A stretch of 64,000 nucleotides of DNA from Sweltsa coloradensis (taxonomy: Eukaryota > Arthropoda > Insecta > Plecoptera > Chloroperlidae), in contig JAMZAV010000356.1 of the NCBI GenBank assembly GCA_024449915.1, positions 492,652 to 556,651 on the forward strand, given 5' to 3'. The notes below the pieces were generated by a model. The model did no database searches, had not been told where the DNA came from, and was given only the letters and a program-made list of their open reading frames with translations. The first letter of the stretch is position 1. Each line of letters opens with the position of its first letter. Positions 33,400 through 44,984 of the stretch are shown one piece after another. Made by a program: the position numbers and the translations under genes.

Positions 33400-35253
33400 A
33401 GTTATCAGCCACGTAAGAATCCTGCCCACTTCGTTCAATACGAGTTGATCTTATCTTGTTTGTCTTGAATAGTTTATCACGACCGATGTCCGTTCGTTGT
33501 TACGAAGAGGACTAATCTTGAATCTTACACTTTACACCGTCAGCTATCTCTGGCATTTACTTCGTAATGTAGGACACCACTTCGAGATGTCTTTCACTGA
33601 TCATATCTATTAGGTAGATATAGTTAGAATTAGCATTGCAAAATAATGGTTACTTACGTGTTGATATTATGGGCTGTTTATAGGCGCGATATGGGTGTGC
33701 TTTTTGTTGGGTAGTCATGGAGAAAATGCTTGCTACTTGACATTTGTTATTATGTTTTTTGTAAATCAGTTTTTTAACTTGAATAAGATTTAAATAAATA
33801 AATGAAGGCCTTAGTTATAATTATGTCCTTTTTTGGGAAAATGTTTTTATAACTGAATAAGATTGACATTAAATCTATAAAAATGATTTAGGTCTAGTAT
33901 GTTTGAAGACTATACATTTTACCATTTCCCATTTCATTGTCAGCATTTATTTTATTTAGATGTAGTAAGGGTTTTTGTAAAATGGTACTAACGTGCTGTA
34001 TAGACCTAAGACTTTTTAATAGAAAATTTAAAAAAAAAAATGTTCTCTCTTTGATGGGAAATTAAAATTCTCGAAGTCACTGAATGAAAATATGATTGTG
34101 GCCATTTTGCAAAGCAATGGTTCACAACATAAAACACAAAATTTCAAACCGTACTTGAGATTCGAAGCTATCGCTCAGAATCCACGTGGCTTGATCCAAG
34201 CATAAGAGACACCACGTAAATTATTTCAATATCGTTTCAAAACATTATATACACATTTGTAATTTACTCTTTTGTGGCCAGTAATGCTTTTAGAGTTGTC
34301 AAACGTCAATGTATAAAAAATTACTTTTTCGTGTAGAAGCTTCTCCACTTTGGCACAATTTCTCCCGTTTTAATTCTTAATCGGAACACACGCGCAACAA
34401 AGAGCACACGCGTCGACTACGCCTTCATCATTAGACTATACTTATACTTATCGCATCACATCACACTGGTCTTCCGAGTCCACAAATACTTAAAATTTAA
34501 TATTATTGTAGTTTTAATTAATAATTAGTATTTAGGTAACTGGGTGCAGCTTCAAACGTTTGTGTCATGATACTTTTATTGTGTAGGTCTTCATTACTAA
34601 CTACACAAGAGTGACGATAGTTGGGATATTCTCAATTTATGGAAATCTTATAGAATGCGGTTTAAATTTTGTTAAATGTGTTTAGTTTTTAGTTTTTTCT
34701 CGTCCTTAAAGCGCAGAAGTGACTGTGAATACTAAAGTGTGAAACAAAGATTTACCGGTTTTGGCCAGTGATCGTGAATGAAAACACACAGTTAGTTGAT
34801 TCGATATCCGAATTAGTTTGTTGTCCGGATAATTGGGTCACTCCATATGGTTTATTCACTTATTTGTATATATGTTTTATATTTTATGTGTATATATTTG
34901 TTTTGGTCTAATGTGCTTCTTATAATACTTCCTATTTAAGTTTGTGTGTGTACATTGTAGCTAACCTAGAGATAATGAAAGCTTATGTTGAAAACATTAT
35001 AACACCAAAATGTGATTAAGCTTAAATATGTTTAATATTTTGGTAAAGTAGCAAAACAAAACTTTACATTAATTAGTTCTTGCACTAGTATTAGTAGGCC
35101 TACTTACACTAGTAAGAACTAGGCCTAGTACTTATGTACATTAGTTCTTCAATTAAGTGCTAATGTTGTATCAAAGTATAATATTAAGACTGAAATTATG
35201 CTTTTGGTTTTTATGCCATTTTTTAAATTTAATTGACAGTCTGTTACCTAGTC

Positions 35254-35347
35254 CTTGTACACCCGGCGTCAGAAGTAAATCAAGGGCTGGGTATTGTAGA
35301 TACAATTCCCCTTGATTTACTTCCGAGTTCTGACGACAGGTGTACAA
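35254..35347. repeat. Hairpin element
   Basis: TTGTACACCCGGCGTCAGAA..GTAAATCAAGGG pairs with CCCTTGATTTAC..TTCTGACGACAGGTGTACAA around about 20 nt. Probably a minimal foldback MITE. Confidence 0.6.
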
Positions 35348-35604
35348 ACTAAAAGTGTTTTTTAGATTTGCAAGTTAATTTTTTGTATCACGTCATTAAT
35401 TTGAAATTTTGCAGTAGGCCTACATACATTTTGCTAAAATTGCATTTTAAAAATGTCAATCCTTTTCCAAATTATTTTATTTGTACTTTTTGGAGATTTT
35501 TTTGCTGAAAACATTACGTTGCTTTTGAACAATGTTGCCAACATTATCTTTACCTCTAGTTCAGCTTATGGTTTTCATGTTCATTTGACATCTAGTACTG
35601 TTTT

Positions 35605-35795
35605 TCAAGGGTCGTCGTCGGGGAACTTTCCCCTTTCCCTTTGACTACCTCCCCGACGGCGACGACAATGACAACACGGACGGATGATGACAGATAGAGA
35701 CGACTACGACGGGGGGGAACCCCTGCCCTCCCCATACGCTTGTGGCTGGTTCTGACCAGCACAGGCCTGTCCACCCCTTATCCCCCCGCGTCATC
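35605..35795 (-). repeat. Interspersed repeat family C, fragment
   Basis: CGTCGTCGGGGAACTTTCCC and GTGGCTGGTTCTGACCAGCA. Almost the same truncated variant occurs at 52893-53080, so this subfamily has spread as a truncated unit. Confidence 0.75.
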
Positions 35796-36334
35796 CCTTA
35801 CGTCCCTCCCTTCGTCTCGATTAGCCAAGTTGCATAAATATGAGACGTTAAGCAATATCCAATCAATCAAGCAAGCAAGAAAAACACGTATTATATTCAT
35901 TCACCGGCTATGGGGAAAAAATTAGATTACAATAAAATCAAAATGAAACAAATGTACAAAATGACAAGAATTGCATAGTTTTAGGCCTAATGTACATAAA
36001 CGTTGAGTAGCGTAGTCACCTGCAAGACTGCAAGACTTAGTAGCCTAGTATTGCTGAAGGTTAAAGCATAGTCCGTCACACTTCCACGCTCGAGTTACAT
36101 TATCACCGACTTAGTCGACTTTTCGTAGGTTTAACTCGGGGCATTTCTGTAGCAATAAATAACGATGATATTAGGAATATACTACATATTATTATTACCT
36201 TAAACGCCCATCTGATGTGTTGCTGATTTAAACTTGTGTTATTAACTTGAATTCAAATTCTATCACCAAAGTTTCTGTTCACAATTACTTTTCATTAATT
36301 TAATATTAACCAATTCATTAATCAAATAGGTTTT

Positions 36335-36480
36335 AATAGCTCATGCGTTAGACTGATTTGGGCAGTCACAGATTCGATACTCGCCATCAACAATCCTTAC
36401 CGAAAATTCTTTCCCAACATTGTTTTCAGTCAATGCTAGTTATTGAGTCCTCTAAAACAGTCCTTCTCCTTAGTAATACT
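36335..36480 (+). mobile_element. SINE family A, strongly decayed
   Basis: CTCATGCGTTAGACTGATTTG..AGATTCGATACTCG resembles the tRNA head; AACAATCCTTACCG and TATTGAGTCCTCTAAAACAG match the body. Confidence 0.55.
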
Positions 36481-37394
36481 TACATGTTTGCATCCAGACC
36501 TAAAAGTAGTTGCCGTAATAATATAAATTTTGTTAAAATATATAGAAGGCTGTGAACAGTACATTCATTTTAGAATTCAACGTTAGTGACGCAAGTTTAT
36601 CGCACCACGAAGGGGCATTATCGCCATATCTTATACACCCAGATGGTTCTTAATCTTACATTATTAGAATAGTTTATAAATAATAACTAACACTTGCCTT
36701 AACTGAAGCCACGTATCATGTGGTTATCACAAACCGCGTTCAATATATCAACAATATTAGATCTGATGCAAATGACTTATGAGATTTTAAACTATTGTAG
36801 TAGTTTTAGTTTTTAATTCTTAATAATGTAAGTAAAATATTTAAATGGTTTAATCTATTTTTAGGGTCCCGTAAAATTAGTAACACTACATATTATTTTG
36901 TCGTGTTCTGGTAGAAATATATTCAAGAAATATGTTGCAATTGGTTTTAGAGTTTATATTTTGATTAGTTTCTGCTAATTTTCAATTGGGCTTTGCACTG
37001 CCACTTTCTTACGCCCGTAGCACCACCGTAGTATCGGCCTAGCATAAGGCGCCTAGTTGTAAATGCTTAGATCTATACGGCCGTGCCCAGGCCTAGGCCT
37101 AGGGCAAGCTAGGCTTTCGTTTCTTCCTACACAGCATTTATCTCTTTGGTCCTTTCATTGGTCAACAACCCTCTGGTATTTCATATGATAAAACAATTTG
37201 GTCCTAATTTTACGTAATTTATAATATTTGATGAAAGTGACATTTAGTTGACGTTAGATCGGCCATGACACCTCCTGCTAGCTATATATGAGCTCTTCAT
37301 TCAGTCACGGCCTACTATGTTGAAATGAGGGCCTGGCCGGTACTAAGGTAGCGCGCCCTTCGGAAAGCTTTGCGTGCAAAGCCCAATTTAACTA

Positions 37395-37574
37395 CCGTAT
37401 TTACTCGCTTATAGGCCGCCCTCGAGTAAAGGCCGCACCCTTATTTTGACCACTCACATTTTCAAGATTTGGATATAAATACTATTGATAAATGGCTTCA
37501 CATAATGGCCGCACCCCACTTTTTGAACTTGACAATTTCAAATATACCCGAGGCCTATACTCGCATAAATACAG
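37395..37574. mobile_element. Tc1/mariner-type MITE, full copy, TA TSD
   Basis: TIRs CCGTATTTACTCGCTTATAGG and CTGTATTTATGCGAGTATAGG, flanked by TA at 37393-37394 and 37575-37576; 180 bp. Fragments of the same family lie at 41262-41306 and 42590-42690. Confidence 0.8.
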
Positions 37575-38102
37575 TACGTATCATAGTAGGTAGGTATTCA
37601 TATGCCATGCTCAACACATATCATTAAAAAAAGTTTAAAGAGGCTGTTTCTACTTTTTACTAATTATAATTCATAATTATTAGCGCAAAAATTTATAGGT
37701 TTTAGTTTGTATTAATATATTTTTGTAAATATACTATCTTGTCATGTTTTCCTAGAAAATTTCATTTTATTTTTTTGTAAATAAGGGGTTAATGAATATA
37801 TGATGACTCATTTTGACAAGTAGGCCTGGCCTACTGCACTACTCTCTACTAATGTGGCGTAGTTTGAAATTTGAAATACAAAGTAGCAGGAAGAGGTATA
37901 ATGTTGTATATTAAATTATGTTAAAATTTAAAATGTATTTTGAGCGCAGTTATTATGTATCAAATTCTATATGTGCAAAACAGTTCTATTACTTTATTTT
38001 TATTACTGTTTTACGGGGCCTTATTGATTTATAAAACAAGTCATTGTTTTCTTGTAAATTTGAGGTATACATTGTGATGTCAAAGTTGTGGGTGTTATTA
38101 TG

Positions 38103-38462
38103 TAGGGATGCACACGAAAATCAATATCAAATTGCAAGTTCTGGGGGAAAATCCAAAAGGCGCCATATAATAAATTTTCAACGTTTACGCGGTCTGCCAT
38201 ACCACCGCTATTATATTAGTGTCTCATGTGCAATTGATTATGTCGCATTTTGTGATCGCAAACGCTGAAAGATTTCACACCATTACCGACCAAAAATATT
38301 TAGTCTAGAATCTTGTTATCACAACTCTGTCGGAAAAATTTACAAGCATTTTCTTTTTTATGTACTTTATTGTGTGATATAAACGATTGTTTTGTTTGTA
38401 ATTCTGTCGCCTTTTTTATTATCAATCATTTTTATTTTATCGTTGTTCGTTGTGCATCCCTG
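38103..38462. mobile_element. hAT-type MITE, TSD TTATTATG
   Basis: Ends TAGGGATGCACACGAA and (inverted) CAGGGATGCACAACGAA; TTATTATG at 38095-38102 and 38463-38470. 360 bp, no convincing ORF. Confidence 0.9.
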
Positions 38463-38579
38463 TTATTATGTAAGGAATTCTGGTGGAACTAGGCACGTTG
38501 TACAGTCTTGGGGAATCATAATTAACAATATCAACTAGATGTATTAGTGTTTTCTTTGTTTAAATGTTACACCAGACTC

Positions 38580-38731
38580 ATTCAGTGAAATCTAATTTAT
38601 ACATTTTTGGCAACCGTTTTTAAACAATGGATAACAAAAGACCAAAAGATATAGGGCCTACAATTACGTAGTTCAATTTACAAAATGTAGGCCTAGTTGT
38701 GTGAAAAATGTATAAATTAAATTTCACTGAA
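38580..38731. repeat. Short foldback element
   Basis: TTCAGTGAAATCTAATTTAT pairs with ATAAATTAAATTTCACTGAA; arms about 29 bp, total about 150 bp. Confidence 0.55.
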
Positions 38732-38873
38732 ATTAGCTTTAATTGAAACTTGCTTTATGTAAAAACCAGTAAAAATTAAACCAGTCATTATTTTCCCAGG
38801 ATAACAATTTGGAATTTGGACGATTTTTTTTTTTTCAAAATGGTAGAGAAATATAAATATTATCGGTTGTGTT

Positions 38874-39032
38874 GTAAAGCCTGAATTAGACGGTTTAATG
38901 TTTCATTCCTTGAACACAATCAAAATGTGCAAAGACAATGAAATACAATAATGCCTTCTTCACATTGATAATATTTTGGCGTTGAATTCAAGGAATCTTG
39001 ACCGAAACATTGAACCGTCAAATTTAGGCTTA
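38874..39032. repeat. Short foldback element
   Basis: TAAAGCCTGAATTAGACGGT..ATTCCTTGAA pairs with TTCAAGGAAT..CCGTCAAATTTAGGCTTA; arms about 40 bp. Confidence 0.6.
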
Positions 39033-39359
39033 ATTAGTGTGCGTACTCGGTTTCAGTAGGTACCAAGTCAGTTTGGTAGAAGTTGCTATTCCTGTTTCAC
39101 TACATGATTGTAAATTACAATAATTAGGATACTGGTAATTTCAACTCTTGATCAAAAATATTGTTAAAAATGCCATTGTTGTAAGTTTATTAATAAAATA
39201 AAATATATATTTACAAATACAAACAAACTATTTGATACATTGTTTTCTTCACACTACCATCACAACAAAAACACAAACACATAGTACAGTAATACTAAAT
39301 TACATTTTATGGATATAAGGTTTTGATTGACTAAATTTGTAAGGCAGACAAATTACTTT

Positions 39360-39562
39360 GGTTGCGTTCCGTTAACTGCTGGAAGTACTGCCAGCTTTTC
39401 TGGACCCGTTCCGTTAACTGCTGTTAGCAGTGTGCTGAGCGTCCCGTAAATTGCTGACCCAGCGCCTTGAGTTTACTGGAAGTGCTGGAGGTTTTTCGCC
39501 CAGTATTCGTCGGTAAAGCTGACTGCTGGTTCAGTTCGTCCAGCAGTTAACGGAACGCAACC
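39360..39562. mobile_element. MITE with 24-bp perfect TIR starting GGTTGCGTTCCGTT
   Basis: 203 bp; 24-bp ends are exact inverses, and the motif CCGTTCCGTTAACTGCTG is repeated internally. No clear TSD. Superfamily unassigned (Harbinger-like ends possible). Confidence 0.75.
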
Positions 39563-39724
39563 ATTAAATTCAAATACATAAACGTTAAGAAATAAACTAA
39601 CAATGCAAATGAGCAAAGTTAGTGTTGCCTGCTCAAAGATCACACTTCGTAGATCGATGAGGCCACGACTGAAATAAGTCGCTATTTTGTAAAAGTATTA
39701 ATTCACTTTTATTCGATGTCGTAG

Positions 39725-39850
39725 CCGTCCGCGGTGGCTATGATAGAGTGCTGGTCCGAAGCGTATGGCTCCAAGAGGACATGGGTTCAAATCCCGCATA
39801 TGGCTCGTCCCAGTGCGGTCTTGTCATGCTGCACAGTCAAAAGTAGTGCA
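39725..39850 (+). mobile_element. SINE with a different tRNA-derived head (family E)
   Basis: GTCCGCGGTGGCTATGATAG..CATGGGTTCAAATCCCGC has A- and B-box-like motifs, but no 7-bp acceptor stem closes, so it is a SINE head rather than a tRNA gene. Single copy here. Confidence 0.55.
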
Positions 39851-41261
39851 CTATTTTCCCGCAAATTCAAAATATAATAGCTAGGTGTAATTACAATTAG
39901 GCTGTGTTTAGCTGAAATTTTACCCCAAATAGCAATTTTGTAGAGCAAATTAGCAAAAATTGCATATTTATTTTACAATTTAATTATAATTTAATTATAC
40001 ATTTTCCAGGAGCAAACAAATTAAACTATATGGATGAACAGTTGGGGGTAGGCCTATTTCTTTTTACTTGATTACAAGCTTACCTACCTTTTTTTGACAC
40101 ATTTTTTCAGTTCAAAATGGCACCCGGCTCGGAATCTATGGCTAACTTATGACTTAGGCTAGTTATGACGTGAGTATTTGCATGCTACACTTTTTTGACG
40201 GATGAACTTTTTATCATGGGTCACCTTGCAATCTAGTAAATACGGGAGGTAAGTCACAGACCAACTTTGTTGCACAATACTTTAATGCAGACTAGATGAT
40301 GAGCCAAATTTTAAAGTTGAACAATTAAAATACCACCTCAATTAGTCTAAAACTTACAAACAATTAAAAATTAAGTAATAATTACGTAGTGAATGTGCAA
40401 TACAATACAGTCGTAGCTTGGACGAGGTAAAGTCGATGTTACAATTGTTTGGGAAATATTGAAAACAATTGTGGGGGAGGGGATGACAAGGGCTAGACAA
40501 TATGCATACACCATCATTACATAGGGGGGGAGGGCAGTCACATTTGTAATTCTTATTTCTGGTAGGTCTATGCGTGGATAACCTTGGCAGCCATTTTTGC
40601 ACTAAGAACTCTGCTATCAGTACAAAACAACATTACCTAAACTGAAGTGTAAAAATGGCAACAATGTTGGCTAGTTTAGGTTTTCTGGGGCTAGTTCTGT
40701 GGTACGCTGATTAATTTTATCAGGTCCCATACCACTTTTCAAGTCCCATCTAAAAATCATGTCCGCCTAGGCCCTACTACCCAATTAATTAAATTAAATC
40801 ATATTTCTTCTTCTGCTAACACAATGTTCATAATAATATACTAACACTTAAGTTTACAATATGGATGGCAAAAATCAGCCCTGTGTGTAAAGTTCATTTA
40901 TTATTACGAATCAAATTGAATAAATTGTCTGGTGAATACTGTTGTATATTGACGTGTGAACGATAAGGACAGACGCGGTAAGGAGAAGAGATAGGCCTTT
41001 ATGTGATTCAACTCTTTTCGTTTTACTTTTATATTGGGCCTACAACAAACAAGGCCGTAAATAAAAAGATTTTTTTAATATTATTTTCTATGTTGAATTT
41101 TAAGTACGTGGTATTTGCATTTCAGTCAATGAAATATCCACAAAGATTGTAATTTCTGACATTAGCATGGGCCAAGCAAATCACATAAACTCTCAAGTGT
41201 TAACAGTAGAATGGCACCTAATCATGGCTGTTTCTGTTCTTATTAGGCACGAATTTACTCA
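39851..41261. other. No gene between SINE E and the piggyBac-type remnant
   Basis: AT-rich sequence; minus-strand 82-codon ORF at 40354-40602 is Cys/Pro/His-rich by chance and has no splice context. Confidence 0.45.
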
Positions 41262-41307
41262 ATTATTGGTCGCCATCGATTAATGGCCGCATCCCTATTT
41301 TGACCAC

Positions 41308-42025
41308 TTAACCCATCCGCACCAGCGCCCCAAAACGCTAGCGCGCCCACGGAAACCACGCACTTTTGCCCTCTGCACATCAAAGTTGCAGCGTAATACA
41401 GTAAGAACGTAATCAACATCATTACTGTCACTATCACTTTTTATTACTGTAGCATTATTTCTAGGCCTAGGCCTGTTCACAACTAACAATACACGAATTT
41501 GTAGGGCTACGAGTACGACCCTCGTGATCACGCCCATTCCTAACCTCAATGTTACTCCCACGCACACCAACCCACATTTCTTCTTCGCTGTCACTTTCAC
41601 TTAGGCCTACTATATCTGCACCGGTTCTACGCATACAATTAAAATCATAACCTTCACCATCACTGTCACTGAAATCTGATCGAAGAACATCCAAAAATTT
41701 ACTGATTTAGTATTGTTTGTGCCGAGAACGACGCTTTGATTGATCCGAATCTGCCATTATTGACAGTAGACAGGCGGGTAAGTTCACGTCGATAACAAAG
41801 TCGATTGTAGCTTCACGTTTTTGCCGTAAGAGTACCAAAGAACACCACTAGATGTCACTACATGCTTGACGCGGGAAATGCAACAAAAAGTACAACAATT
41901 GGCCGATAGCTGATACTACTGCAGTTTGAATGGCAGCGCGCGTAAATGCGGACCAGTCCGCTTATGGCTTCCGTGGCCAGGCTATGATTCGCGGACTAGT
42001 CCGCTTACGGGTGCAGATGGGTTAA
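41308..42025 (-). mobile_element. piggyBac-type element, deleted, TTAA TSD
   Basis: TTAA at both ends, TIRs CCCATCCGCACC and CCCATCTGCACCC. The minus strand holds a transposase-like start: ATG at 41757 reads MADSDQSKRRSRHKQY, then one in-frame TAA, then an acidic SDSDGE..SESDSEEE segment to about 41570. Acidic Ser/Asp N-termini are typical of piggyBac transposases; the catalytic domain is missing. Confidence 0.65.
41467..41757 (-). pseudogene. piggyBac transposase N-terminal remnant
   Basis: One frame from 41757 continues through an in-frame TAA (41709-41707) into ISKFLDVLRSDFSDSDGEGY and SLSESDSEEE-like residues. No DDD catalytic core or Cys-rich tail follows before the TIR. Identification rests on position in the TTAA element and acidic composition. 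Confidence 0.45.
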
Positions 42026-42085
42026 ATATTAAAGTTAAACAGTAAGTTACAAAGTGTGGAAAGGGCCAACCTGCTAGTTTAGTTT

Positions 42086-42433
42086 AGATTGGAGAAAGGT
42101 TGACAGGTTGGGAAAGAATAGAGAACATAAAGCCCAGACTGAAGGGCTGGGGGTGACAAAACTTTCACCTGCTGATGACGACTGCAGCTAATTTCAAGTT
42201 GTTTGTTATCTTAATCCACAACGCGTTTCGTCCTTCTGGGACTCGTCAGGTGGATGATGGCCACTAAAAATCAGCTAACTACATACTACTCACTCACAAC
42301 AAACAACACATAACCAAACCTGTGGTAGGGCCACGCAAGAAGTAAATTCTGAATATTTAATCCCGATCGGGGTTCGAACCCGAGTCTCCCACATTCCAGG
42401 TAGGCGCCTTAGCCAACTAGACTACCGAGATGG
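42086..42433 (-). mobile_element. SINE family D: tRNA-derived head plus hammerhead-containing body
   Basis: The minus strand starts with a tRNA-like head (42433-42360) with a perfect T-arm (TCGGG TTCGAAC CCCGA) and A-box-like TAGTTGGCTAAGG, i.e. an internal Pol III promoter. The body contains a hammerhead core (42255-42214) and ends near TTTCTCCAATCT. Body copies without the head occur at 46803-47060 and 52155-52443. SINE-borne hammerheads are known in schistosomes; this combination is unfamiliar to me. Confidence 0.75.
42214..42255 (-). ncRNA. Hammerhead ribozyme (type I, palindromic stem III)
   Basis: Read 5' to 3' on the minus strand: stem I ATCCAC, core CTGACGA, stem II GTCC-CAGAA-GGAC, GAAA, then CGCGTT and stem I closure GTGGAT (perfect 6 bp). 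All invariant core bases are present (C3 U4 G5 A6 G8 A9, G10.1:C11.1, G12 A13 A14, A15.1-U16.1) with H17 = U; cleavage is expected between 42220 and 42219. Stem III is the palindrome ACGCGU, too short to fold alone but able to pair between two molecules, as in dimeric hammerheads. Activity is inferred, not shown. Confidence 0.8.
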
Positions 42434-43429
42434 TAACTATTTAACTTCTGAATTGTATTAAATATTAACAATTCCACCTATGGGAGTGTTTCCCGACTAA
42501 CCAAATCGAGAAATAAGTAAATTCTGCAAGCATATTGTCATCACTAGCAAGGTTCCTTCACACATCAGTCACGCAGTATGTTATAGTAAATACTTTTGAA
42601 ATACCGCTTCATATTATGGCCGCACCCCACTTTTTTAACTTGACACCAATATACCTGAACATATAAACAAATATACCTGTAACTCAGATTTGCATACAGT
42701 ATTTAAAGATGTATGGTTTTGGTGGTGATCAGGGGTTAAAATCAAACGTCTGTATTCACAATAAGACACAGTAGACTCACTTTGATGTCGTATGGTAGAA
42801 GTCTAGATCTGTAACTGTACATGTATCTTGTCTGCAAACCAACAGTTACTGAAAGTTTAGACCGCGGTTGTCTGCAGCTAACGTGTACACTTGTAAACTA
42901 ACTCGTACACAATTCAATCTAGTGATGATATCGGGTCCAAACAGTTCAAACCGGTTCCTCCACACCGGAACCGGTTTGGAACCAGTTATTAAAGGTCAAC
43001 TTTTGTTCAATGTATCAGCCTTACGTGTGCGTTTTTTGGAAGCGACTGTACGTCTGGGAGTGAGCTGGCTTTGGCGCCCGCACATTGATACATACGACTG
43101 CCAACAGTCAAGTGTCATTGTAGCAGCCTCGGGCATCAAGACCGTTCGAGTGCTTGATTATCAGCTAGTGAGGAAGGATAGATAGCTGGCTACGTCATCA
43201 CGGGCTCCGTGGAAATAGAACGCACAAGAGATGGTGCATAGAATTACCATTTGTGCGGGAAAACGGCCAGGAACGAGTCCGTGAAGTTCACTGTTGTATA
43301 GTAGAACTTGAAAAAATGGGACCGGTTTGAAAAGTCGGTACCAGATCGCTATGGAACCGGATTCCGGGTTCCCGATGTCATCACTAATTCAATCCCTTGG
43401 AATTCGCTCAAACACTCGTCGAACACATC

Positions 43430-43729
43430 CTAGAAGTTTCTCGTCAGCGGGTGCTCGGCGAAATACCCTCCGTTCTTCGCTATGAGCTTGGCGATCTCCT
43501 GGTAGTTGACGTCGTTGTTTACGATCGATCCTTCTTCAAGGTCCTTGATGTTCGACCTGACTCGCTTGTACGCGTCGTGGCAGAACGTCCGAGCCAGAAG
43601 CATCTCGTGGTCGGCGTTCTTGAGGCCGATGCAGTAGGACCGCGAGGCCCGGCCCAGGACGGCCGTCATGGCTAAGACGTCGATGCCGACGTCCGCGAGC
43701 CGCTTCAGATCCATCTGATGTTCCACCAC
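43430..43729 (-). CDS. ACAD9: ACAD9 exon 6 (C-terminus and stop)
   Basis: Acceptor ATTTCTTGCAG|GTGG, phase 0, ending at TAG 43432-43430. It encodes residues 542-640: [53 protein letters not shown] and the C-terminus AEHPLTRNF. No canonical AATAAA was identified with confidence just downstream. Confidence 0.96.
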   Translation of the reverse strand: MVEHQMDLKRLADVGIDVLAMTAVLGRASRSYCIGLKNADHEMLLARTFCHDAYKRVRSNIKDLEEGSIVNNDVNYQEIAKLIAKNGGYFAEHPLTRNF

Positions 43730-44938
43730 CTGCAAGAAATATATAGATAACGGATGAAATACAAATAAACTAGGGTACACTATAAACTAAAGATAATTAT
43801 AATACACTTCAATGAAGTAGACATGTTGCGGAATGGTCACACGCGCATAAATCTATACGTGCATCAACCTATATGCATCAACCTTAGATTGATGAATATA
43901 GGTTCATATAGGAGGCATCAATCTATACGTGCTTCAATCTTTAGTGCTTCAATCTATACGTGCATCAATCTATATACATGCCTCAATATTTAGTGCTTTA
44001 ATTTATAAACACATCAATCTATATGCGCATCAACCCATACGCACTTCATGCTATACGCGCATCAATCTATATGCATCAATCTATATTCTATACGGGTATC
44101 AATCTTTACTCTTTAGTACTTCAATCTATGTACGTGCATCAATCTATATGTGCCTCAATCTTCAGTGTTTCAATCTATATGCGCATCAACCTATACACGC
44201 ATCAACATATACGCACATCGAGCAATACGCGCATCAACATATACATCAATCTATACGCGTATCAATCTGTACGCCTACGCATCAATCTTTACGCCCAACA
44301 ATCTAGACGCGCATCAACCCTATAGGCATCAATCCATTAATAAGGCTGCACCAATTCCCACGCACACTATCTATCCTATAGATTGTATTGCCCCACCGAC
44401 CTGCGACCCGTGTCTCTGCAACACCATCTCCACGCCGTACTTGAGCCTCATGACGGCGTACTCCAGCAGTTTGCTGACGCCGTCCAGAGAAGGGTGGAGG
44501 TGTCCCCCCAGTCCTAGGTTCAGCTTGGGATTATCCTTGGTCTGGCCTCTTCTCTCCAGCATCTTGCCTAGAACACACAGACTCATGTCAGCACACGCCA
44601 ACTATGTCTAGGTAGGGATGGCAAACTGGTCAATAGACCAAGTAATATTTGACCAAAGGAAAGTCAACTTTTGTTACTCCCTTACAAATTTGAAATTGGA
44701 CAATTCACTGTTGTTGCAGTTAATACTTCTCTACACTTTGTCAGGGTGAGTAAATTCACTCATTTACACTCATTTCCATCAATAATTATAATCACCATTG
44801 AATGTTGATCATATAATATTGATTAGCCTAACTGGTTGGCAGACAATGTCTCGTAAGTATTAGTGATGACATCGGGTAGTAAATATTGGAGTCGACTCCG
44901 GAGCCTTTGGAACCGGGTAGGAGTCGACTCCCCGATCC

Positions 44939-44984
<46 letters not shown>

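Larger units (their letters stand above)
31414..35250. other. 3' flank/3'UTR of the LDLRAD3-like gene; MITEs only
   Basis: No further coding exon was found. AATAAA words occur at about 32925 and 33790, either of which could end the transcript. The rest is four MITE-like elements and AT-rich sequence. Confidence 0.4.

Noticed and set aside
42360..42433. Functional tRNA gene
   Set aside because: The T-arm is perfect but acceptor and anticodon stems do not close, and a SINE body follows. The same reasoning applies to the heads at 12.3, 14.9, 15.6, 25.5 and 39.7 kb.
43929..44611. Open frames of 100-153 codons on the plus strand rich in [11 protein letters not shown]
   Set aside because: They translate the ATCAATCTATA minisatellite and then run antisense into ACAD9 exon 5.
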